Positions 22,601 through 30,562 of a stretch of 30,562 bases of DNA are shown here, one piece after another. Source of the DNA: Stramenopiles sp. TOSAG23-3. Taxonomy: Eukaryota > Sar. Both the position numbers and the translations under genes were made by a program. Every line of letters starts with the position of its first letter. Position 1 is the stretch's first letter. The notes under the pieces were generated by a model. It had not been told where the DNA came from. It ran no database searches and saw only the letters and a program-made list of their open reading frames with translations. The stretch spans positions 21,649-52,210 of the forward strand of contig LT642160.1 in the NCBI GenBank assembly GCA_900128585.1, in the 5' to 3' direction.

Positions 22601-24991
22601 AGTACAGAATTGATCAAAATTTAGGCGCATGCTGTTCGAGGACTTGGACAGTGTAGCTTTGAACATGTTAATTGCCTGCTCGTAGGTTATCTTTTTCAGA
22701 ATTCGACAGTCTTGAACAAAGAGAATAAATACATCCGAGGACATACTCTGCACGTTAAGACCGTCCTCCAAGAATCGGTATTTTTCGTACAACGTTTCAA
22801 GTATGGCTCGAAAATGCTTTTTGATGCCATCGATGAGCGGGTCTGTTTCCACGTCATCGTTGACTTCGGTCTCAATGGCCCTTCCAAATTTTACACGAAA
22901 TGTTGGGTCCATGACTTTGAAAATTTCTTGCATTGGAAATTCCCATTCGTACGGCATTTTTTCAAACACGAAAGCGTTTGTAGCGCACAAACTCAAGGCA
23001 TGCATAAACTCTGGAAACGTCAATTGTCCGTGCAATATCTGGCCTCGCAGTCGCCGACTTTGCTCGACTGCAAACATGAACTGTCCTTGGTTCACACACT
23101 TCCCCTCTCTGATAGAGGAAGCATCATTATTTTCGGGGTCGTAGAACGTGTATTTTTTCGTTACCGAAGCTACTTCGGTCAATATCTGTTCTACAAAGAA
23201 CTCCTGGGCAGGCAATTGGTCCTCGCCAGCGTGGTGTAAAATTTGGGCCAAGTCGTGGATAAACACATGACCTTCCTTGTCTGAGTGTAGCTTAAATTCT
23301 TGCTCAAGTTTTTCTTCTGCGTGATGGGACAGTACATACTGTCGCTCCCCACAAAACACACAGTATTTTGCAGATATGTTTCCCTTTTTGTGACGCCCTT
23401 CTCCCACGGTTATATGACTGCTGAATTTGCATCTATGGAACGGATCGGTGCGTGTACCTTGTGCTGCAGACAGGAAAGAGTGCAATAGAGAAAATCTGCA
23501 GCGTTTGTCGTTTCCTATATATTTTGGATATATGCCAAAATCACTTGCAAATCGTATAAAGTTCGAGTAGTCCATGCGCAAACGTTCGGAGACGGCGTCC
23601 TCCCAACTTTTTCTTTGATTAATCGCAAGGTCCCATGCCTGCGAACTGTAATAGACAAAAAGGCTTTTCAAATTGTTTTCGAATCTTAGCCACCACCGAA
23701 CATGGTCTTCAAAATTGAGCAGGTTTCGGCCGATTACAGTCAAACCACTGCACAATTCGGATTCAGACGTATGGTGATTGCTCGGGGCGACGTGATACCT
23801 ATGCAACTGCTTTAAAGCGTGCTTCGCGTGGACGTCCTGGGTAGTGCTTCGTGGGGGCAATTTTTTCTTCTGACAGGCCGCACACCGGCAACTTGGTTCT
23901 GGCTGGTACACTTTGGGCGCTATTTCGAGCAAGACAGACTTTAACCCAGCCAATTTTAAGCCTAAATCGTGCAAAGAGGTCGTTTTACCCTTCTTCTTCT
24001 TTTTTTTATCCTTCGTTGCCGTTGCTTTGGCCGTCTTCAGATTGTCGCCGATGTGTTTTTGCCAAAATTTCAAGAAGTCTCTTTCACTCAAATGGCTCTC
24101 TCCATTTAGAAGTTTTTCGGCGTCTTTTACAGTGTCATGATTACAGCCTAGATTCTTCAAGCATTCGCTGATGATAATTGGTGAGAATTTTCCATCGTGC
24201 GTTGTACTTACGTGCAAGTAGCTGAACCTAGCCCTGACTTTTTCCCTCTCCTCATTAATCTGGACGGCGTACTTCTTGAACAAGCGCGATATTTCTCCAT
24301 GGGTGACCCCGTTGCAGAGAAGCTTAAAGTCCCGCAACATTATAATAAGATAGCTGAACGAGATTGCTTTCGAAAAGTAGATAAAGTTTTTCCCTAACGA
24401 AAGACCAGACTTTGACTTTTTGTAAAACCGCCTGAAATCAACGTTAACTTCCAGACACCGTCGAATAGCCCGCTTGTGAACTTTCTTGCAGCAGAATCGC
24501 TTCGCTTCTTCGAAGGACATTTTGTCGTCAAGTGTTGACTTTAATCCACTCTCTTTGTAATAACTTTGCAACGCATTTAGGTCCTCCGCTGACTTGAAAA
24601 ACTTGGACCATTTTTCAACATCAGAGTGTGCATTGAAATAGTAGCGCTCTTTCCTCGTTTCTAACTCGCTCTGTCGGTCTGTATAATAGTTGAACGCGTT
24701 CTGAAAACTCCAGTCTTTGGCGTAGCGATGTTCTGCCTTGTGCCTGGGCATATGGAATAGTCTCGCCAAAAACCCACGGGAACAAGCCTGCAGCCGTCTA
24801 ATTGATCGAAGTGCATTGGCATGAATTTTTTCGTTCATTACCAGGGCAGCGGCATCCTCCTTTGCCTTTCTTTTCGTGTCCTCTAATTCCTTGCGCCTTC
24901 TTGCACGGTAGGTAAGGGGATCTACCTTGGGCGTCTTCTTCGCAGCAGTTTTTTTGCTGCCCCCCTTCGAAGAAGAAGCTTTAGGAGGCAT
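19637..24991 (-). CDS. giant IQ / EF-hand-like / TPR protein, probably axonemal
   Basis: One intronless frame of 1784 residues. The N-terminus is Lys/Ser/Ala-rich (MPPKASSSKGGSKK), followed by an IQ motif, the calmodulin or myosin-light-chain binding site, IRRLQACSRGFLARLF (64-79). Residues about 100-860 are a helical region with degenerate EF-hand-like segments: LSERDFLKFW near 300, a FIRFASDFGIYPKYI segment near 475 and QLTFPEFMHALSL near 655. These phrases are common in flagellate axonemal proteins. Two Cys clusters, CRCAAC (368-373) and CVFC with a trailing HH (544-557), may bind zinc. A basic, Ser-rich linker (about 860-1080) precedes a C-terminal array of at least nine TPR-like repeats (about 1260-1775), ending with LGN/TTC29-like helices (ALGNLYVSMGEYAAARDQFEKQI). 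A scaffold of dynein-arm or ciliary assembly is an inference. It diverges from the P4-ATPase. Confidence 0.85.
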   Translation of the reverse strand: MPPKASSSKGGSKKTAAKKTPKVDPLTYRARRRKELEDTKRKAKEDAAALVMNEKIHANALRSIRRLQACSRGFLARLFHMPRHKAEHRYAKDWSFQNAFNYYTDRQSELETRKERYYFNAHSDVEKWSKFFKSAEDLNALQSYYKESGLKSTLDDKMSFEEAKRFCCKKVHKRAIRRCLEVNVDFRRFYKKSKSGLSLGKNFIYFSKAISFSYLIIMLRDFKLLCNGVTHGEISRLFKKYAVQINEEREKVRARFSYLHVSTTHDGKFSPIIISECLKNLGCNHDTVKDAEKLLNGESHLSERDFLKFWQKHIGDNLKTAKATATKDKKKKKKGKTTSLHDLGLKLAGLKSVLLEIAPKVYQPEPSCRCAACQKKKLPPRSTTQDVHAKHALKQLHRYHVAPSNHHTSESELCSGLTVIGRNLLNFEDHVRWWLRFENNLKSLFVYYSSQAWDLAINQRKSWEDAVSERLRMDYSNFIRFASDFGIYPKYIGNDKRCRFSLLHSFLSAAQGTRTDPFHRCKFSSHITVGEGRHKKGNISAKYCVFCGERQYVLSHHAEEKLEQEFKLHSDKEGHVFIHDLAQILHHAGEDQLPAQEFFVEQILTEVASVTKKYTFYDPENNDASSIREGKCVNQGQFMFAVEQSRRLRGQILHGQLTFPEFMHALSLCATNAFVFEKMPYEWEFPMQEIFKVMDPTFRVKFGRAIETEVNDDVETDPLIDGIKKHFRAILETLYEKYRFLEDGLNVQSMSSDVFILFVQDCRILKKITYEQAINMFKATLSKSSNSMRLNFDQFCTAIDGLLFANFCSQESSPAPLSYFEPIGPGTGITHYGLTLRNAIAKLKVLYEQYNPVGRSTSIAPRDGPNMTRKSPERTMSPKNKQRKNKNRAGSFLRMASGKGDKHGGNSIARSRLKRAIRQKTGNMMKLSKLGFGTAFRREARAVHVERMIWDVLEEEEEISRNNQASLEAEPLPKPQLAEEAELVVSKKVPKAPSTNIRSRIGGKKRPGRTLKLAEGAFSFGRPMFKTKKKASVISAGLESRSKYLNLWEANSRQFKDIVGREKEISCVSPEPHQPLSKALFMGVFMDSQQRIKDKNAISVQTMHEQVMAMTRKQSTRKETMLSAVCNAPYHPGFGHLCLNSCVRMLDPGSEQDVEVIEQFFEAQQDLQDGKFNAATAMLKKALSTTVDLLLEFHNVTAPNDAGKTNARNENRRFDPVFDLHDERSQRASHILEALACVADAHNNHEDSEGYRNQQIHSAKSASSRTRGQLLVLAWESMGTYFARQEKTQDALKQFLQCRGEFESVADPHIKCRIMIALATLYQRLKNSPEAINCVQYYINIMQKEKDYKMQAKGYQIIGNICSKQENYEEAIKNWKDCLVYLPKRSLKRTAIHECIAAALEKSKKFQDAAVQYNSIVALQKNRVIACRYLFSQAKCHLSFLHLVSDKDKNSSSDSEEAAQPSSVSPRSKSYSYRSAIRLYEKFIGLRSVDDTLEAYKDVATAYLRLGDVLSFFGQEYHSAIGAYEESRKLANRIEIGVHGTPLMAQALYKLGCSMSLIGENHEAVTVLHRALLSSLDSGQPQLTCNIYKHLGRLKITFHENKDAKKYFGRCLALTNEDSAGHDVMGAHFDLGMCMLQTFDDSNERDEKSLAVLEEGIFHFNKLLDKAVKFKNEKRRAQSFAGLAECKWRMGENLQAVEDYNRCITQQKALGDTRGEMEQCWALGNLYVSMGEYAAARDQFEKQIKLAALHKDATAMQNGANMLSNVYTEIYRVESRSTPSATTQ

Positions 24992-26312
24992 TGTGTTGGA
25001 GATCTTGATCCTGCGCCCACTCCCTCGACGAGTATCAAAACATAAAGCAGACCAGACAGACCAGAGTCTTTTTCGTGCAACGAATAGTGAGGTAAATAAA
25101 ATCTGTCCCTTCTGTTTTCCAAGGTGCTGGTATTCGTGTAGATGGAATGGGTTGAGACAGTTGCTTTCCGAGGTGGGGGTTTTTTCTTTTTTTTATTTGG
25201 TTGTTGTTTGCTAGTGGACTGCTCTGCTTACTATGTTGTTTCGACTACTATTATTTTGTAACCGCTGGTTGCTGTGTTGCTGTTAGCAAACGGCAACCGG
25301 GAGAAAAACTTTATTTTCAAGCAGTTGTTCAACGTCATTTATGAGTACATTTATTCATAAAGTAATAATGATTTACCTATTTACACAATTTGTTCAATGC
25401 TGTCTTTATTTATAAACCCAATGAAGAATTAGTGAGTCTTGGTATAAAATAGTAATAAGGTAGTAAACTGAATTTTGTGGTATTGTTTTTACGAAAATAC
25501 CTATCTAAAATTTAAATTATCTCATAGCCAACAAACAGCCAACCCCTTCCTCTAGTTACGTAGTCATCTACTTAGTAGTTAATACGAGGAGTTATTTTAG
25601 TTCTAAATAGTGTTATTATTATAGAGAAGTAATTTAATAAAGAGGAGCGCGAGCCCTCCACACAGTGTATCCATCATTGAGAAAAAAAAGAAGATCTTTG
25701 TTTTCCATAAATTAAGGCATTATTTATTCTTTGTTAAACTAGAACAGACTATGTATTAATATTCTCTATTTATAAAATAAAAAAACAAAGCAATTATGAA
25801 CATATAATATGCCCTTAATATATAAAGCAAGAATAGATATTTTCTATTTGTTTCAGTAGATAATTACAAGCGATTTTTTATTATTTATATTACAACAACA
25901 TGGCTACAGCAAAGGAATTAAAAATTAAGATCTTTTTTTTACTTGTTTTTGATGCTACTACACGTACCAAGGTAGCTGACGACGACACTGAGGAAAAAAA
26001 AAAATGAAGAAGGAACTTAGTGCAAGAAGTTGTTAAAATCCAATGTCAACAATGCTATTTAGTAGTTAGTAGAATTAATATTAAAAAAAAAAATAAGAAT
26101 AATATTTAAATATTAAAATAATAATATATAATAAAAAAATTATTGATTGTTTTTTTAGGGCGAGCGAGTTTATCAGAATTGATTATGGAAAATGTAGATT
26201 TTGTTTTCAAAATGGATAAGAGAAGTAAAGAAATAAAGAACAGAAAGGTTTGGAACTATTCGAATCATCGTTAGCCCCAGTTCATATTCACACATTTTCT
26301 GTCTTTAATAAT
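24992..26312. other. AT-rich divergent promoter region
   Basis: About 1.3 kb between the IQ/TPR gene (minus) and the P4-ATPase gene (plus). The first 200 bp are moderately GC-rich; the rest is strongly AT-rich with short TTTATTTATAAA-type palindromes and poly(A) runs (25680-25690, 25994-26004, 26083-26093). No tRNA, rRNA or conserved coding sequence is visible. The frame ahead of 26313 is open back to 26250 only from a TTG codon. Confidence 0.55.
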
Positions 26313-29300
26313 ATGCCAAAACAAAACTCGGACGGCCCGGACGGCCCGGACGGCCCGAAGCAAATCCTCTTGACTCCCAGGTCGACGTTTGACGCAAACG
26401 CCAAAGCTGGAGACGTGGTGTTGGACGTTGGCGGTAAGACAGGGCCTACCAAAAAGAATATATTCGTGAATGCCAACAAGAAGTGCTTACCAAATCAAGT
26501 TGTTGGGCAAGAATCGTCTGCTCCAAAACAGTTCGCGGACAACGTCATTGTAACGTCGAAGTATACGGCTTTGAACGTTGTTCCGCTCTTTCTTTGGGAG
26601 CAGTTTTCCCGAGTGGCCAACGTGTATTTCTTGGCCGTTTCTGTACTTGAGATGAACTGCTTCTTTCTTCCGGTCGCATCAGCGCCATTCAACATTTCAC
26701 TGACCAATGGAAGTTCGACCAATCTGCCGATATTGGCTGCTGTGTTGCTGGTCGAACTCCTGACGCAACTCTCGGAAGACCGAAAAAAGCACGTTGCTGA
26801 CAGTACGGCCAACGCAAAGCCTACCTTGGTCTACGATCCGACACGGAAAAAAATGGCAGCTTGCCACTGGAGGGACTTGAAAGTCGGTGACATAGTGGAG
26901 GTAAGGCAGGGGGAAGAATTCCCGTGCGATTTGTTGCTCCTGTGTGGTAGAACGAAAAAAGGTGGAGGGTGCCAGCAAGCCTACGTTGAGACAAAGAGCT
27001 TAGACGGGGAAACAAACCTGAAATTACGGGTAGCCCCGCCGGACATCTACACTATTTTTCAGGAAGAAGGCAGAACGACAGAAGCCAAAGGAAGAGAAGC
27101 CCAGTTCGTACCAACTTTGAAGACGCTGGACGTTCTCACCGGCGCGATCTTATCCTGCGATGACCCAAGGGATAACAGGACTTCAAAAAGTATTCACTCG
27201 TTTTTAGGAAACGTGAATGTTTCACAGATAGGCCGGGCCGTGGAGCACGATAATTTTCCTGTGAACGAAAAGAACATCTTGCTTAGGGAATGCCGTTTAA
27301 AAAATACGGACATGGTCTACGGTCTTGTCATAAATACTGGGCCAGATACCAAAGTAATGAAAAGTACGACGGAAGCAAAACCGAAGGTAAGCGATTTGGA
27401 CAGAACCCTGAACCAAGTGTTGCTACTGTTTCTTGCAATCATGGTGGCGCTGTGCCTCGCTGGGGCGATTGTTGCCGTGGTGATGAACTCCACTGAACAC
27501 AAGTTTTTAACGTATGTGCAGAAGGGTACCACAGCAAAGCCAGTAGAGAAAGTATTTTTTGAGTCTTTTTTTCTTTATTTCATCGGGATTGCCCAGATGA
27601 TTCCCATCGCACTTTACGTCCAGCTCCGACTGGCGCGCATGGTGCAAAGCAAACTGATTGAATGGGACGAAAACATGGTGCACGTGATCCCTCCGCAGTT
27701 CAGTCTCAGTGGTGAGGAGGAAGAAATACTCACGAAGGTGCGCACTGCCGATCTAAACGATGAGTTGGGCCAAGTAGGTTTTATTTTTTCCGATAAAACA
27801 GGGACTTTGACCCAAAATATTATGGACTTTCGCAAAATGTCAGTTGCGGGAGTGGCGTACGGGAAAGGAACCACTATGATCGGCATCGCAGCCCTTGAAA
27901 AAGACGGCAAGTTCGAAGAGGCAGCGGCCCAAAAAGTAGAACTGGAAAAGCAAGAAAACAGGAAAGACAAAGTGCCGTACTGTTCCTATTTTGACGACGA
28001 AAACCAAAGCGCGTACGCGCACATGGCCCCGAGTTCGAAAAACAAGGCCCAAAAGGAAAAATTGGAAGAGTTTTTTAGAACCCTTGCCCTGTGCCACAGC
28101 GTTGAAGTCGAACATCGTGGAAATTCCCTATTTTACTCCTCCTCCTCGCCCGACGAGCAAGCGCTTGTGGCAGGCGCGAAGCATTTTGGATTTTTATACG
28201 AAGACCAGAAGCAAGGCGTTCACCCGACCACTAAAAAGAAAGGGGCCTTTCGGTTCGTTCGGCGTGCGCCGCCCGGAGTGTTTGACAAAATGCCACTTGC
28301 AGAGGCCCTTGGTCCGAAAACGAAGTGTGAGAAATGGCAAGTGCTGGAAGTCATGGAGTTCACGAGCAAGCGCAAGCGAATGAGCGTTGTCGTTGAGTCT
28401 CAGGGCAAAATTAAGCTCTTGACGAAGGGGGCAGACAGCGTCGTGTTCAAATGTCTAAAAGCTTCCGAAAAGAAAACGAAACTGTTTGGGCAAACAAAAA
28501 AAGACTTGCTGTCCTTCGCGGACGATGGCTTGCGGACGCTTGCGGTCGCGTACCGATACATTCCGCGGAACGAATTTGTAAAATGGAAGAAAGAGTTTGA
28601 TGCTGTCTTGAACGACGAGGAGCAGCAAGCATTAAAGAAGAAGCAAGTGCCGAACAAGATTGATGATAAAATGGGGGAATTGGAGCGGGAACTGATTCTG
28701 CTCGGGTCAACGGCAATCGAGGACAAGCTGCAAGTTGGTGTGCCTTCCGCCATTGCTGACATGGCCAAGGCTGGGGTCAAGCTTTGGGTGTTGACGGGGG
28801 ACAAGGAAGAAACCGCAATAAACATTGGATTCGCCTGCCAATTGCTGAATACGGAGATGCCGCGCTGCGTTGTTCGAGGGGTGACGACGGAGGCACCACA
28901 CCGCATGAAAACAGAAGAGGAGTTAAAAATGGAACTGGACCAAGCCTTTGCAGCTCTGCAGAAACGAATAGGAGACGGAGACTCACGCCCCCAAGCTCTG
29001 GTCATCGACGGAAGTGCTCTGGAAGTTGCACTTGACAACACCAAACCGGCGGACCCTATATACCAATCACTGCTGCGTTATTCGACTTCGTGCAAAGCTG
29101 TTATTGGATGCCGGGTCAGCCCTTTGCAGAAGTCACTGATGGTCAAGTTGGTAAAGGACAACTCCCCAGGGATCAAAACGCTAGCGATCGGCGATGGTGC
29201 AAATGACGTCCCGATGATACAGCAGGCTCATATTGGCATCGGCATTGCAGGCCAAGAAGGCATGCAAGCAGTTCTGGCGAGCGATTATGCAATTGGGCAG

Positions 29301-29975
29301 TTTCGTTTCATGAAACGCCTGACACTTGTGCACGGAAGAGAAAACTACCGCAGGGCTTCAGCCCTAGTGAATTACATGTTCTATAAAAATGTGCTGCTGT
29401 GCCTCGTGCCATACATATACAAGATTGTAAACAACACTACGGAAGACGGCATTATGCGCTGGATTGGGGTCAGTTTCTTCAACATCACACAAACTGGGAT
29501 GCCCATATTCTTTCTTGCGTGCTACGACCGAATGTGTAATGACACGAGTGCGCTGAGCTTTCCACGGTTGTACAAACCTGGTCCAGCCAAAGAGTACTTC
29601 AACAGCAAAGTGTTTCTACGTTGGCTGAGCGAAGCCATGGTTCATGGAGCACTATGTTACTTTATCGCAGTGAATTGTTTTGCAGAAACAGACATGACCA
29701 CTGAAGTGAATGGGATGATTATGGCGTGGTTTTTAGCCACGGCGTGCAACATTCGAGTAGGTTTCGAGTACGTCCGGGTATACACAAAAACCATTATCTA
29801 TCCGCCGAACACAATCATCGCAATTACTCTTAGTATGCTCGCGTTCCCAGTGCTGTTTTTGGCTTTCAGTATGCAATATACTTTTGACTTTGGGGTACAG
29901 GATGACGGAGCTCGTTTCTTCGGAGTGGCAATAGAAACGTTTGGCACGCCCCGGGTATGGCTAGGGTTCGCATAA
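26313..29975 (+). CDS. P4-ATPase phospholipid flippase, truncated at the tenth membrane helix
   Basis: The ATG at 26313 gives 1220 residues. P4-ATPases use ATP to move phospholipids to the cytosolic leaflet. All core motifs are present: the actuator DGET (231-234), the M4 motif as PIALY, the phosphorylation site DKTGTLT (Asp494), SPDEQALV, MEFTSKRKRMSV, KGAD (705-708), AIEDKLQ, VLTGDKEETAINIG, and the hinge GDGANDVP (960-967). Membrane segments 1-9 can be followed to about residue 1195 (YPPNTIIAITLSMLAFPVLFLAF). The frame then stops eleven residues after ETFG, at VWLGFA, just where the tenth helix should begin. A basic tail typical of the region after helix ten continues in another frame from 29906. 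The N-terminus has a triple Asp-Gly-Pro repeat. A P5 or bacterial P-type family is excluded by the motifs. Confidence 0.92.
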   Translation: MPKQNSDGPDGPDGPKQILLTPRSTFDANAKAGDVVLDVGGKTGPTKKNIFVNANKKCLPNQVVGQESSAPKQFADNVIVTSKYTALNVVPLFLWEQFSRVANVYFLAVSVLEMNCFFLPVASAPFNISLTNGSSTNLPILAAVLLVELLTQLSEDRKKHVADSTANAKPTLVYDPTRKKMAACHWRDLKVGDIVEVRQGEEFPCDLLLLCGRTKKGGGCQQAYVETKSLDGETNLKLRVAPPDIYTIFQEEGRTTEAKGREAQFVPTLKTLDVLTGAILSCDDPRDNRTSKSIHSFLGNVNVSQIGRAVEHDNFPVNEKNILLRECRLKNTDMVYGLVINTGPDTKVMKSTTEAKPKVSDLDRTLNQVLLLFLAIMVALCLAGAIVAVVMNSTEHKFLTYVQKGTTAKPVEKVFFESFFLYFIGIAQMIPIALYVQLRLARMVQSKLIEWDENMVHVIPPQFSLSGEEEEILTKVRTADLNDELGQVGFIFSDKTGTLTQNIMDFRKMSVAGVAYGKGTTMIGIAALEKDGKFEEAAAQKVELEKQENRKDKVPYCSYFDDENQSAYAHMAPSSKNKAQKEKLEEFFRTLALCHSVEVEHRGNSLFYSSSSPDEQALVAGAKHFGFLYEDQKQGVHPTTKKKGAFRFVRRAPPGVFDKMPLAEALGPKTKCEKWQVLEVMEFTSKRKRMSVVVESQGKIKLLTKGADSVVFKCLKASEKKTKLFGQTKKDLLSFADDGLRTLAVAYRYIPRNEFVKWKKEFDAVLNDEEQQALKKKQVPNKIDDKMGELERELILLGSTAIEDKLQVGVPSAIADMAKAGVKLWVLTGDKEETAINIGFACQLLNTEMPRCVVRGVTTEAPHRMKTEEELKMELDQAFAALQKRIGDGDSRPQALVIDGSALEVALDNTKPADPIYQSLLRYSTSCKAVIGCRVSPLQKSLMVKLVKDNSPGIKTLAIGDGANDVPMIQQAHIGIGIAGQEGMQAVLASDYAIGQFRFMKRLTLVHGRENYRRASALVNYMFYKNVLLCLVPYIYKIVNNTTEDGIMRWIGVSFFNITQTGMPIFFLACYDRMCNDTSALSFPRLYKPGPAKEYFNSKVFLRWLSEAMVHGALCYFIAVNCFAETDMTTEVNGMIMAWFLATACNIRVGFEYVRVYTKTIIYPPNTIIAITLSMLAFPVLFLAFSMQYTFDFGVQDDGARFFGVAIETFGTPRVWLGFA

Positions 29976-30415
29976 AACGGCGATTTATGACATCGTTCTT
30001 AGATATGGTCAATGAATACGAACAGGTCGAAGAGAGTGGTACATCGCCCGAACGTGCAAAGGAAATGAAAGAACACTTGATGTCTCTGGACAAAAAGTTG
30101 TGGATAGAAGAATGCGGCGGAGAGAAAGAACAAGTACGAAGAAGAAAGGTATCGAATATGGAGGAGAGTATGAGACATGCCAGCGTGATGAGCGATGCCT
30201 CCTCTGGTAAGTGGGATGCTTACCATACCGGGGCCAACTTTGGCCACGACGATGAAACTGCGGCTCTGGAAGCTAGCTTGCACAGGAAGCATATCCGAAT
30301 CGCGACCCTCACCGACCTTTCAATGTTTGCCAACAAGAAAGCCCACAAAACGAGTACGAAACAAAGACCAGGAAAGGGTCCAGAACTTGTGAGGGGAAGG
30401 AACTCTTGGGCGTAA
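29957..30415 (+). pseudogene. out-of-frame C-terminal tail of the P4-ATPase
   Basis: This frame overlaps the end of the flippase gene and encodes a basic, then acidic hydrophilic segment beginning RVRIKRRFMTSFLDMVNEYE, much like the stretch that normally follows the last membrane helix of P4-ATPases. It is open back to 29906 with no ATG before 29957, and ends at 30415. It is most simply the cytosolic tail of the same protein, separated by a deletion of roughly one helix plus a frame shift. No splice that keeps both this tail and the preceding frame, and that also supplies the missing helix, is visible. It could instead be an independent small gene, but its start would overlap the flippase stop. 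Confidence 0.65.
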
Positions 30416-30562
30416 GGTTTTATACTGTTACCACTCACGCGTACATTTTACCCATGTGTGTACATTACGAATTTAAGAAAAAGTAATAAAACAAGAAAAT
30501 TGGCTGTTATTTAAGTAATTAAATTTAGCTTCGTCGTACCCTAATCCTAACTTGGTTCTGTA
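30416..30562. other. 3' flank
   Basis: AT-rich sequence following the tail frame. An AAGTAATAAAACAAG stretch at about 30481-30495 is a plausible polyadenylation region. Nothing else is seen before the window ends. Confidence 0.5.

Noticed and set aside
26250-26312. Upstream extension of the P4-ATPase
   Set aside because: The frame is open but begins at TTG; the first ATG is at 26313.
29955-30002. 48-base intron at the end of the flippase gene
   Set aside because: It removes the stop, but the frame it creates ends after about 20 residues and provides neither helix ten nor the conserved tail.
1-30562. CRISPR array, tRNA, rRNA or prophage elements
   Set aside because: No spaced repeats, tRNA-like arms or rRNA-like segments were seen, and the gene content is eukaryotic.

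Overview
The window is nuclear DNA from a unicellular, probably flagellated eukaryote (a protist or alga). The evidence is a set of long, monocistronic genes on both strands, separated by AT-rich intergenic DNA full of microsatellites, together with eukaryotic families: a P4-ATPase flippase, a kinesin, a DHHC-type palmitoyltransferase, an exostosin-type glycosyltransferase and SRR1. Two or three Lys-rich coiled-coil, ARM-like or IQ/TPR proteins look axonemal. I cannot fix the lineage. Most genes read as one uninterrupted frame, so the genome is intron-poor. The exception is around 13.0-13.4 kb, where short introns are likely.

Layout. 0-0.9 kb: CTTT microsatellite and AT-rich DNA. 879-2633 (+): coiled-coil/ARM-like protein with a Lys-Gly repeat N-terminus. 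2810-3364 (-): small coiled-coil protein. 4009-5469 (+): secreted Cys-rich LPMO-like protein with a His-brace. 6031-8190 (+): NodU/CmcH-type carbamoyltransferase with an apparent signal peptide. 8318-9736 (-): divergent kinesin motor. 10224-11111 (-): SRR1-like protein. 11.1-13.0 kb: low-complexity DNA, including a 250-bp GAA block and a run of 37 C. 13.07-14.16 kb (+): unknown acidic protein with likely 5' introns. 14789-17737 (+): type II membrane protein joining a GT47 exostosin domain to a GT49 (LARGE-like) domain. 18326-19195 (-): palmitoyltransferase-like membrane protein with DHFC instead of DHHC. 19637-24991 (-): 1784-residue IQ/EF-hand-like/TPR protein. 26313-29975 (+): P4-ATPase, whose cytosolic tail lies in another frame (to 30415) with the tenth membrane helix missing.

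How the genes may relate. The LPMO-like protein, the carbamoyltransferase and the GT47-GT49 protein all carry secretory-pathway signals and could act on extracellular or Golgi polysaccharides. The Lys-rich coiled-coil protein, the kinesin and the IQ/TPR protein fit a flagellar or cytoskeletal role. The flippase and palmitoyltransferase are membrane-trafficking functions. There is no operon logic; neighbours are probably unrelated except where noted. The most unusual items are the GT47-GT49 fusion with a degenerate GT49 metal motif, the zinc-ligand-free DHFC protein, the secretory carbamoyltransferase and the broken 3' end of the flippase gene.
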